Source: Pseudo-nitzschia pungens (lineage: Eukaryota > Bacillariophyta > Bacillariophyceae > Bacillariales > Bacillariaceae). Taken from it: 64,000 nt of DNA. The stretch spans positions 2,046,001 to 2,110,000 of the forward strand of contig CM074769.1 in assembly GCA_037355855.1 (NCBI GenBank), in the 5' to 3' direction. Below the pieces are notes generated by a model that ran no database searches, was not told the DNA's origin, and saw only the letters and a program-made list of their open reading frames with translations. Made by a program: the position numbers and the translations under genes. Positions 43,742-54,200 of the stretch are shown in pieces (positions within the stretch are counted from its first letter, which is position 1; the number at the start of each line of letters is the position of its first letter).

Positions 43742-44282
43742 GATTGTTTAGTAGTAGGTATAGTACTAGTAGCAGTAAACAACATTATTAGTATTACTCA
43801 TAGTACATACTACTAGTACTAAGAGTAAGGTTAGTAGTGATTTCCATTAATAGTTGTGGTGATGGTCACGTAGTGTAATAGTAACAGCAGTAGTACTATT
43901 AATACCAGTACTGGTAGTAGAAGTACTACTACCATCAGAGTATGAAAAGAAATGGCGCGGGGGGGGGGGGGGATGCTTACAGTCTGAAGGAGTGGCTGTC
44001 GTATGGGTAGAAATATAAGTACAAACTTTGGGTAAAAAAAATGGCGCGGCAGAGACAGCTTGCACTAGAAGAGGATGCCAGCAGTCAACAACATGTCATG
44101 CTGGATGAATTTTTTTTTTTTCATGTGATTGCTTGTTGTAATTACGACGTTTAATTACAACGCAGTAATTACGGTGGATTATTGATCATGTCACAAAAAA
44201 CGTGATAAAACAGGAGTGTATGCAACGTGCGAACATATCATTCAATCAAGATTTGTAAGAACATCATAAGCGGATCACAATC
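43742..44282. other. Intergenic spacer with G-run
   Basis: Contains AGTA-rich simple sequence (about 43750-43930), a run of about 14 G's near 43958-43972 and the leader of the ORF at 44283. The ORF upstream ends in GTACGTAAG, which resembles a splice donor, so a spliced link to the next ORF is conceivable but unproven. Confidence 0.4.
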
Positions 44283-45755
44283 ATGTCGAGAGAAGCCGCT
44301 GAACTAAGTAAAGCACTTCCAGCTATTAGTACAGTACCAGCTGATGTTGACGTGCCAAGACATAATCGGAGTGGTAAGAAGCTACCAACGCCTACTTATG
44401 GAGCGACGAAAAAGACAAGAATGCCGTCCAGACAACAGGCTGGACAAAAGAATACGAAACAAAAAGGAAAGACACCGGCAGATGAGCAAAGAATGGTACT
44501 CAATGTGGTGGACAACATGGTTGTAGGGAATCAGACAAATTTCAATTTCAGCAACTCTATGAAGGCGGCAGATAAGGACACTATAATTGACAATTTGGAG
44601 AAGAGACTTGAGGCGGCGGAGAAAAGGTTGGCGGAAAGAGAGAAACAACTGAGGGAGAGCGAAGCAAGGGTAAAAGAGCTTGAGAAGGAGAGGCGAGATC
44701 AACGTGGAGGTGTGGTAATTGACATACAAAATAAGACAAAAAAGGATATTAATAAGGCACTTAAAAAGCATCGCAAGAACGTCGTGGTACCTAAGTTGAA
44801 GGACTACCTGAGGTCAGAATGGTTTAAATGGGTTAAATTCGCGGATGACGATTATGCCAAGAAATTGCTAGCAGGACTGATGGAGGATGAGTGTCTTTCG
44901 TTTCCTAGCGGCGTTGACAAGTGCGATTTCTATGATTATAACATTCCGTTGATCAAAAAGAACGTGACCGAGTTGAGAAATTGTGTGCAGACGTCGGTTC
45001 GGAATCATTGGTTAGGTGAGTGTGACTACAAGAAATGCCAACTTACAGTACTACTAATTAAAATCGTGGCTGTGTCTAACGTGACAGAAATCGAACTTGA
45101 TTTGATTGCAGACGATGTGAAGAGAAAGAAAACGCGTAGGAAGGGATGGGAAATACCAGATTTGTTTCCAGGAAGCTTGGAGCTTAAAGAAACAGATGAT
45201 CAAGACGATCCCGAAGCAAAGGTATTACATCCTGATTACAGGAGAAAGGGTATCGATAGTGAGGACGATTTCTACTACTTTGCGTGTCGCATCTTAGCAG
45301 CGATAACACCGTCGGTTGTTGGGTTTGAAAAAGTAAGAGATGCAAAGTTGATCAGTGAAATATATTCAGCCAGCGATGAGGCTTTTGCACTAATTATTAT
45401 TCACAACGAGTACGACAGATGGGTGAACTACTTAAAGAGAAAGAACGGAGAGGACCTTGCTGAAGTGAAAAAAAAGTTTTGTGATGCTACGAGCGGTAGT
45501 AAACAAGGGTGGTCCCAAAAGGGAATCAATATGTATAACAAAGTGTGTGAGGAAATTAAGGTGCTACGAAATGAAAAGGAGACGGGCGTAGAGTTCGAAA
45601 TGCTTATGAGAGAACGGTTCAAAAGAATGGGAGAAGTAGTAGATGTGGATGTGATCCCACACGCTGAGAGTAATGTCATGCAGAAGAAAAGGAAGATGTT
45701 TATCGATGCAGATATGTGTGTTAGAAAAAGGCAAATGTTGATGGCGGAAGTGTGA
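44283..45755 (+). CDS. Coiled-coil protein, probable partner ORF of the transposon
   Basis: 490 residues from ATG 44283. A basic N-terminus (about 20-75) is followed by a heptad-rich coiled coil (about 95-145, KRLEAAEKRLAEREKQLRESEARVK). The globular C-terminal half has SEIYSASDEAFALIIIHNEYDRW and GWSQKGINMYNKVCEEI, a pattern I recall from hypothetical proteins repeated in diatom genomes, often beside transposases. It lies 540 bases downstream of the transposase on the same strand and is followed within 30 bases by an array of 21-base repeats. This suggests a two-ORF transposon in which this protein could bind the repeats (compare TnpA of CACTA elements). That role is inference. The frame is intact. 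Confidence 0.6.
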   Translation: MSREAAELSKALPAISTVPADVDVPRHNRSGKKLPTPTYGATKKTRMPSRQQAGQKNTKQKGKTPADEQRMVLNVVDNMVVGNQTNFNFSNSMKAADKDTIIDNLEKRLEAAEKRLAEREKQLRESEARVKELEKERRDQRGGVVIDIQNKTKKDINKALKKHRKNVVVPKLKDYLRSEWFKWVKFADDDYAKKLLAGLMEDECLSFPSGVDKCDFYDYNIPLIKKNVTELRNCVQTSVRNHWLGECDYKKCQLTVLLIKIVAVSNVTEIELDLIADDVKRKKTRRKGWEIPDLFPGSLELKETDDQDDPEAKVLHPDYRRKGIDSEDDFYYFACRILAAITPSVVGFEKVRDAKLISEIYSASDEAFALIIIHNEYDRWVNYLKRKNGEDLAEVKKKFCDATSGSKQGWSQKGINMYNKVCEEIKVLRNEKETGVEFEMLMRERFKRMGEVVDVDVIPHAESNVMQKKRKMFIDADMCVRKRQMLMAEV

Positions 45756-45782
45756 TATTCATTTCTGAGTGGAGTGAGTGGA

Positions 45783-46025
45783 GTGACGACATTCCCATGT
45801 AGAGTGACAACGATCCTATGTAGAGTGACGACAATTCTATGTAGAGTGAAGACAATCCTATGTAGAGTGACGACGATCCTATGTAGAGTGACAACGATCC
45901 TATGTAGAGTGACGACGATCCTATGTAGAGTGACAACGATCCTATGTAGAGTGACGATAATCTTATGTAGAGTGACGACGCTCCTATGTAGAGTGACGAC
46001 GATCCTATGTAGAGTGACAACAATT
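45783..46025 (+). repeat. Eleven 21-base repeats (GTAGAGTGACGACGATCCTAT)
   Basis: GTAGAGTGA starts at 45799 and every 21 bases to 46009 without a phase break, with small variations in the second half of each unit. Because 21 is a multiple of three, frames on both strands stay open (CRVTTIL, SLYIGSS); I do not regard them as coding. The position directly after an ORF matches the repeats at 12400-12510. Confidence 0.92.
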
Positions 46026-47760
46026 TTAATACCGTAGGTTTCATTTTATAATTAGTAGCACAATAATAATTTGGCGTGAAATAAATTTTGTTTTGTAAGG
46101 TAGTACACACAATTTGTATGCAGGGGGGTACATATTTTGAAAGGTGAGACCACAATGTGCCCCGGTGGTGGTGGTGTAATGATATTAGAGGTCGAGGCTA
46201 CAAATTTTGGCGCCATATGGATACGAACATTGCGCGGTTGAGGACAAAAAATAGAGAGGATTTAACTGGAAAAGTGAAGGGGACTGGGGTGTAAACTTTA
46301 GCCGACGTAAAAGAAATTGTGTAGGAATGTAGCATGAAAAGTAAGGAGAGCAGAGCACAAAATTTATGGAGGACGGAGTAAACAATTTTTCGACCATGGA
46401 CCATATTATTTTTTGAGGTGGAAGCAATAATATTTAGAGGATAAAGTGTGAAATGTTACATACGGGCGGTGAATAAATTGAGGCCGTGCCCATCATTTTT
46501 TTCGTGATAAACGTTATAAATAAAATTGGGAGTGCGCGATAAATTTTGAAGTACAAGCTAAAGGATAGGTCTCAAATTTAGACCTTTGGAGGTGGGGTGC
46601 TAACGTTTCGAGCAGGGGTCGAAAAACAGTTAACAGACGTTGTTGGGATTCATGATTGTCGTGTCGATATCAATTATTCTTTCAGGTTGATTGTTGTGTT
46701 CCAAAAAAAAGAAAAATCAAACGCTTGTTAGAAGATCAACAAACTCAACAAACAGTCTTACTATTGTCTTGACAAGATTTCTAATGATCCAATAACAATA
46801 CAATTGTCATCGGACCAGTTGTTCCTGACACCACCCTATGTGCTTTTTGGTATGTGTTTGGTACATTTTAGATTGTGGAAACACAGGAAAAGAAGCCAAA
46901 TTCTGATGTCGGTTAGATTGTTTTTGGCGCACCATAATTTATTTCGGAAATGAAGTAAAATAAGACTAGTCTGATTAATATGAAAATGAGATTTGACTGA
47001 TAGGACTAAAAAAAATATGGGAAAATCATCTGTGGCACAGTACAGTACCGTACCGTAGGTATTTTCCGCCGCGACTAAACGATATGGCGTTTTCCTAGTT
47101 CCGACTGCTCCCGATGCGTTGACCGCCAACATAATGCTAGTACTGGTACAGGATGGTACATGGTACGGTCTGTCTTTTCACAAGAGCAATTGTAACTATT
47201 TTTTCTATGCTACTTTGTCCGATATTTTTCTATCATTATCATTTTTAGTCTATAATTCCAACTGCCGGACGAGAATTATCCATTCTTGGTCGCAAAATTT
47301 GGCCAAGGGCAATAGTCAAAAAGAATGAACGGAAAGATACCCGCGACAAATTATCAGTGTCATCGTGAGAACTTTACGGTAAGGTTACGCATGTATCTTC
47401 CGCTCTACATTACCCCTACATGGTAATGAACTTACCGAACTTTAGTTCATCGGTTAGCAAAACAACATTCAATCAAAATCATCAATCAAGCAGGTATCGT
47501 AAGGTTACGTAATCTTAATGTACCGGTACTACAGCATCGTTTCTCAATCCTACCGTAAACCTTAAGGTTTACCGCACACAACACACAATTTCTTTTTTGA
47601 CATCACACGAAAGTCATTCTTCGCGATCCTCCGCTTGTACGTACGGTAGAAAGCCCTGTCGTTCAGGATTTTAAACTTATTTTCTGACACTGTGCTTCGA
47701 GTTCTGTACCGCTCAATCAAAACGAATCACCCTTCTCCAAGCAATCTAAAAACGAGAAAC
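46026..47760. other. Non-coding region with a terminal-repeat-like end at 47086-47111
   Basis: AT-rich, no gene recognised. GCGTTTTCCTAGTTCCGACT followed by GCTCC (47087-47111) is the mirror of the foldback element's terminus and may be the right end of the transposon carrying 34758-45755. The left partner was not found. Near 47370-47600 several GTAAGGTTAC and ACCTTAAGGT motifs occur upstream of the next gene. Confidence 0.45.
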
Positions 47761-48531
47761 ATGGTCTACGTAAAATACGATACCAAAAGCGAGAACACAA
47801 CTGTAGGAATACCTGCAGTAACAACTTGGCGATCTTCGGAAGAGGTCGAAGGATCAGAAAAAGAAACGGAGACGACGAGAAATTCGGAAACCTTGCCGGA
47901 GAACGTATATTCGTTAATAGTGGCGGCCCCGCTGCTCAGCGCGGAATTCTTTCTTGCTCTGTATGTCATCTTTCTCAAGTACATTGTTTTTGGTCTTCTG
48001 TTGTCGGGCATCCGAAAAGTTGATGATTTTGAGAGCGAGACAAAACTGCATGTGGTTAAGTTTTTTTTAATTCCAGTCGCCGTCGCGATGCAAGAAGATC
48101 TCATTTGTGTTTACGCCAGCGTTGCGAACCTTACGATTGGTGAGGACGCCCGAAAAAAATGCAAATCCGCTACAAAAAGTAAATACGCTCTGAGTCTGAT
48201 CTTGCGGTTCATCGATGGCTCTCTTTCACTCTCGGCCAATTTTGCTGTCATGCTCGTCACCACGGGAGTCCTGAATGTTTTCCTTAATTTTGCTGCCTTA
48301 CACTTTCTGCAAGGTATTGACGATGATTTCTTTGTGGTCGCGACATTGGGCTTCTTTGGCGACGAAGTTGAGCGGAACGTCAGGGACTATAAGGATATTC
48401 CTTTGAAGAAACGAGACAAAAGAAGAGTATGGCAAAAAGAGTTCGACACAATTCTTTTTGTTGCCACATTAACAGGTTGTATCGCTATTTTCGGTTATGT
48501 TGTCCATCTGCAAGTCGAGCGTTCTCTCTGA
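47761..48531 (+). CDS. Multi-pass membrane protein of a diatom-type family
   Basis: 256 residues from the ATG at 47761 (AAACATGG). A frame extension upstream to 47692 lacks an ATG. A polar, acidic N-terminus (1-48) precedes about five hydrophobic segments: VYSLIVAAPLLSAEFFLALY, VFGLLL, VVKFFLIPVAVAM, a long NFAVMLVTTGVLNVFLNFAAL, and C-terminal ILFVATLTGCIAIFGYVV. The motif LNFAALHFLQGIDDDFFVVA followed by LGFFG resembles one I associate with diatom-specific multi-pass proteins (recalled, not searched). The function is unknown. No transposon sits within 2 kb upstream of its ATG other than terminal-repeat remnants, and it looks like an intact host gene. Confidence 0.75.
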   Translation: MVYVKYDTKSENTTVGIPAVTTWRSSEEVEGSEKETETTRNSETLPENVYSLIVAAPLLSAEFFLALYVIFLKYIVFGLLLSGIRKVDDFESETKLHVVKFFLIPVAVAMQEDLICVYASVANLTIGEDARKKCKSATKSKYALSLILRFIDGSLSLSANFAVMLVTTGVLNVFLNFAALHFLQGIDDDFFVVATLGFFGDEVERNVRDYKDIPLKKRDKRRVWQKEFDTILFVATLTGCIAIFGYVVHLQVERSL

Positions 48532-51226
48532 GATTGAATTGATTCCTTGAGTGAAGATTTTGAACATGAGAGTTCACTAGAGTTACCACCTAATCATTAA
48601 GTTAGTAGGTTGACTCTTGAACACGATCCGTCAACCGGCGAAGCGGTCAAATGCGGAACTCAGGAGCAACGTTGATGAGCACCATTAGTTCTTAGGTGTG
48701 TACCTACCGTACCGTATGCATCCAATGCTAAATGTTCCGCAAACTATACATGGGAAGACGAGTAGCTCGAAATTCAAGGTCATACTGCATAACGCACTGC
48801 GATATCACCGTCCGTTTGTCCACTACGTGATGTCACAAGTAATTCAGAGTAAATGACGTTCATGAAAAAAATAATATTAAACTTCTAACTTCAAGTTTAT
48901 TGAATCCAATTATTGGTTGTAAGATTCTGGAAGGGTGATTCTATTTTTAAAAATGCACATGGGTTGCAGCACCCAAAAAGTGAGAAGCTTCCAACAGCAT
49001 GACTTCACAATAATTTGACTTCCATAACAGCAAGGAATTACACAATCACCACATCTTTGTGTATTTAATAGATGACAGCAGCCTACCTAGTCATATTCTT
49101 CTTTCCTGGTTGCATATCATAATTTAGGTTGGATGTGGTTCATGTTTGTGATTCCGTGATCAATGTCCATTGATATTTCATTTCTCTTTTTTGTTGTTGA
49201 GATTTGACAATGGGCATGCACTATGTATCCTAACCAATTTTGAAGATATTCAACATGGTGCTATGGAGGATGCTATATGAAGATATTGTTCCTTGTGAGC
49301 AATGGAGTGCAACAGCAATAACAACAGTGGTGCACAGAGTGCTGGCAAACAGTAGCATAGTAACAAAGAAATCTTACAGATACTACTGTTGCTTACACAA
49401 GGGCTCACTAGCTACCACCACTCAAGAGGTATGTTAGAGGTGTCAAGTATTGATGCTGGGCATGATGTGTTGTTTTTGGTTTTAAACTGCTGATAGAATT
49501 CCAAAGAGTGAGAGGTTGGAATGAGCTCCTCTGATACAGAGAACTGTTCCATATCCCCGGTTTGTATGTAGGTGTAGTACTGGAAGCTTAATTTAGAGGA
49601 GATACAAAAGAAATACACTCAGCTCTGTATTTGTGACAGCAGCAGCTTGCTGTATTGTATTAGTACTAATAGTACTGGAGCGTACAGTGCATCATTGTAA
49701 TACTGCAGGACTGTATTATTTAATTGTGTTGCTTGCTTGCCAGACTTGCTCACTAACTTCAGGCCCAGCATACAGTTCCAGTACATATTGCACACACTGA
49801 CCATACCCTGCAGTAGTAACATTAATACTCTACTAGCATGTACTACCTCTGGTTCGTACTACTAGGCAATGCAGCGAACATTTTTGCACTTGGGATCAAT
49901 GTTCAACCAATTCAAATGATTCTTTTTGGGTTAAACTCCCTTCAACAAACTCCTTATGCATGTTTAGACACAAGTTAGGCTAGTGGTATGTGTACCTTTC
50001 ATTGGGACTCAAAGTCAGCTTTTACTGCCCTAGAAATGTGATTTTACCAGTTGAAAGGGTTCCACCTGGCATTTGAACCTTGGGGAAGTTTCTTTGGAAA
50101 GCTGAGACAGTAAGCATTTTTGAGTGTCTTGTTTATATCAACCAGAAGAGTGTACTTGTCTTTCTTTTTATTGTCCAAAGATAGCCTAATTTTGCTCAAC
50201 TGATGCTAAAAACAGTGTGATAGCACTAGTAATATAATTTTGTGTGTGTTTTATCCATGCACACCGATTTTAATTTTCTGGAAAAAAAATGGTACAAATT
50301 CTACGTTTTTCTACGCTAAGTGGTACAGTATTTAGGAATGGATACAGAAGAGTCATTGGTACAGTATTTTAGACCAGAGGTAGTACTAGCTCATAGCTAC
50401 AGCACATTCTTAACCCTGTAGCACCATGCTACAGTATGCTGAGGGAGCTACAGCAAGGTATCTGCCATGTACCAGGACAGTCACGAGTCCACTTGGGACT
50501 GGGAATATGATTAGCGAGTCTCTTTATTGCCAATTACACGAGACCAGAGTGGTCGGAAATAGATTAAAATGTGTGCAACATAATATGTTCAGTTTTTGAA
50601 AATAAGAAAGATGGGGGCTCTGGAAAACTAAAACAGCTTTTCAGATTTGAGATCACAGAAAACAACGATTAGCATCCTTGGCGCTAAAGTATCATTACGT
50701 AGTACGAAGTACTTTGTATTTTTTAGTCATACGTGATTCAAGGTAATTAACCTTACTAATGTCCGTATTTGATCGAGTAAGATTGAGGTCAAGAATAATC
50801 TCAAGACTTAAATTACCCATTGTACCAGTATTACCAAAAAATGGTACTAGGTCGTATGCGTAAGGTTTTAAGATTGCTGTAAGAGAGAGACCAAGACTAA
50901 TTTCCCCACCATAAGGCTACCGTACGAGTAACCTTACCGTAAGGTAAGGTTATTACAGTAAGTTTATTGTTGGTCGAATCATCGCTTCGAAATGCAAGCG
51001 AAAGATGCCGTAACTCGTAACAAACAACCCCTTCGATCACAGAAATAACCGATCTTTGTTTTGGGTCGTGCCTTGTATTACACGTACCGTAGTAAGGTTA
51101 CCATATTATTATTATTAATTGCGATATAAACATTGTTTTAGGTCGAAACAAATCATTCACTAGACGATTAACATTTTCGAATCAAAACATCTTGGTTCCA
51201 TAATTTAGCTCAAAGAAAAAATAACA
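48532..51226. other. 2.7-kb intergenic region
   Basis: No convincing gene. It holds one copy of a dispersed repeat (49311-49352, AACAGTGGTGCACAGAGTGC). A foldback-like terminus is at 50547-50620 (GAGTGGTCGGAAATAG, then GTTCAGTTTTTGAAAAT). Several TTACCGTAAGGTTA-type motifs lie at 50860-51110 upstream of the chitinase-like gene. Short open frames lack domain features. Confidence 0.45.
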
Positions 51227-54200
51227 ATGATTATACTTGACTCTATCTTCACTACCACCATCTGCCTTGTCATGGCACAAACGGCTTTGGTACGATCCGA
51301 ATCCGATTTCTATTCTGAGGGTGATCTAGTACTACATGGCTTCAAGTTTACTCCATTCAAAGACTCTCAGGATGGAGACTTGGAACATGTTGATGGTGAC
51401 CTTCTTGCAATGGCTGAAAGATGCAATACTATTCCTTCCTGTCTTGGCTTCAACACTAATGGTTTTCTCAAGGATACTCTGAAGCCTGAATCCGATTGGT
51501 ATGAGTGGACTGATGATCCAAAAAAAGGGTTTTATAAAAAAGAAAGTCTTCATCTACAAGTAGATGGCTATGAGTTTACTCCATTCAAAGACTCTCAGGA
51601 TGGAGACGTTGAATATGTTGACGGTGACCTTCTTGCCATGGCTGAACGATGCAATACTATTCCTTCCTGTCTTGGCTTCAACACTAATGGTTTTCTCAAG
51701 GATACTCTGAAGCCTGAATCCGATTGGCATGAATGGACTGATGATCCAAATAAAGGGTTTTATAAAAAAGAAGGTCTTCATCTACAAGTATGTGGCTATG
51801 AGTTTACTCCGTTCAAAGACTCTCAGTACGGAGACGTTGAATACGTTGACGGTGACCTTCTTGCCATGGCTGAACGATGCAATGCTATTCCTTCCTGTCT
51901 TGGCTTCAACACTAATGGTTTTCTCAAGGATATTCTGAAGCCTGAATCGGATTGGAATGAATGGACTGATGATCCAAGAAAAGGGTTTTATGTCAAGAAA
52001 CCTTCTACTTCAAGTTCTCCGAGTCAATCTCCGAGTCAATCACCGACCTCATTTGAAGTCGATTTTAGAGGTTTCAAAGATGCTTATTCAATAATGAAAG
52101 GAAAAATTGACTTATCTTGGAGTCCACCCATTGTTCAAACTGATTATTCGGAGAACGATCTGTACTTCGACATTTTTGTTGCAACTGGAGAATATGACTT
52201 TACAGCAACTGAAAACGTTGAGGACCTCATCCATTTATTTGAGGCTAACGAGGACTACCAACACATTCAAGTTCCTGGTAATCTGCGGGAGATGTCGATC
52301 GATACCACAAATCTTGGGCAAGTTCATACATTGCTCATCACTGCACAAGTTTCTGGTGTATATTCGACTAATAGGCGTGGGTCAAAAGTTGTCGTTGCAC
52401 GCTTTAGTCCTCATGTGAAGGATGAAGTGCACATTATTGGTGTCTTCGTGCCAACAGAAAATATAAGGATTGACTTAGAGGACGCACAAGTTGGTGAAGA
52501 ACATTTTTTGACTTTTTCAGGTTCTGGAGTGACAGATGAGGCAAAATCTTTGAAGACAGGAGATTATTTTTCTGGATTCACTTCCGAGTTGAACGTCTTT
52601 ATTCGATTCGTTGTGGGGCAAGATACGCTGGAAGATAATCTAGTAATTTTGAGGGTGGTCGACATCCCATTGGAAGGTATTTTTGATCAACTTGATCTGG
52701 ATGGTGTTTTCGGTGTATCGAGAGAGGATGAGATTCAGGGTACTGCTGATCGGAAACTTTTTTTAAGTTTTTTCGAGGATGCAGTCAACTGGGTGGGAGA
52801 TGGGGTTAAAGCAATAGGTGGAGTAATAGAGGATGTTGCAGAAGCCATATATGAATTCGCTGAATTTGTTGTGACCGGCGAGCTTGAAGAGAAATTCGGT
52901 CTGTTGGATCTACATGAAACTTGGGAAGAGGATATTATCCCAGATGTCGCTGTGTTTTCGGGAGGGGTTCATTTCGTAGCGGAACTCGTCATCCAGATTC
53001 ACATAGATGGCATACAACCAGATTTTTTCCGCGTCGGGGTAGAGGCTGACTATTCCTGCGACTCAGTACTCACACTAGGCACAGAAAGTGCTATAGGAGC
53101 GTCGGAGGAAATCGATCTGTGGAGCGGCAGCGAGAGAAGCAGACTATTCATGCTTGGCCCAGTCCCAGTCGAAGCATATTGGAAGCCAAAAATAGACTTA
53201 CGTTTGGAAGCAAGCGCGTCGTATTCTGCTTCTGCCAAAATCGGAATCAAAGTAGAGGGGAGAACAGAAATATCCGCAATATACGACAGAAACCACAATC
53301 CGACGTTCTATGAAAGCTTCACACCACCTTCACTTGACCCTACTTACTGTTTGGACATCGAGGCCGGAGCAAGTTTAGAAGCAAGTGCCACTGTTGTTAT
53401 TTCAATGGACGTCGGACTCTACCGTGGTCTTTTGAGCGCAAATACTGGTATTGGTATTGGACTCGTTATAGAAAGCGGTCTTGGTTTTGAACAAACACAA
53501 ACGTGGAGCCAATTTGACTTGATGGCTAGATTTTCGATACCATTCAAAGCGGATGCATTGTATGAAGAGTATGCCATTGCCGAAGGAAACATCTACCAAA
53601 ACGATTGGCCGATCCTGTCATTACCATCATTAGAAACCAGCAGTGGTTTTCTCTCAAAGTATGCGTGTAGCTGTTCTCAAATGTGCAGCTTAGACGGTGA
53701 TTGGGACTCAGTTGGATCAGGCGGCCCTTGCTCCGGGGACCAATTTTTTGACAGATTGAGTGACGATTTAAGCGAAGAGTTCAATAATAACATTTTCCTG
53801 GCTATATCTCCAGATCCAGCAGACCCCCCCTTTCCGAGCACCAAATATAAATTTGAAGACTTCATGCATGCTCTCAAGAAGCTACAAAATACAGCTGAAA
53901 GCCTTCAGATGTGGCTTGGTGATGACTGCACCGTAGCATCACAAAAAATGGCATTTGTTAACTTGGCAGCATTTTTGGGTCAAGCAATGCGTGAGACCAT
54001 CATATATGATGCTTGCGACGAAAACAATTGGGATAAATGGCATTCTGCAGACATCCCCAAGGACCCAAATAGCCCAGCTGAATATCTACCTGCCCTGTAC
54101 CCAATGAGTTCGAGCTGCGGGCAACTTGGACAAAATTATGCTCAATATGATTGCGACGACGCGTGTCCCGAAGACCCGAACATGGAAATATTTGGGTCTA

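Noticed and set aside
45721..46155. Frames with SLYIGSS and CRVTTIL repeats at 45774-46155
   Set aside because: Produced by a 21-base tandem repeat whose length is a multiple of three; no flanking protein domain.
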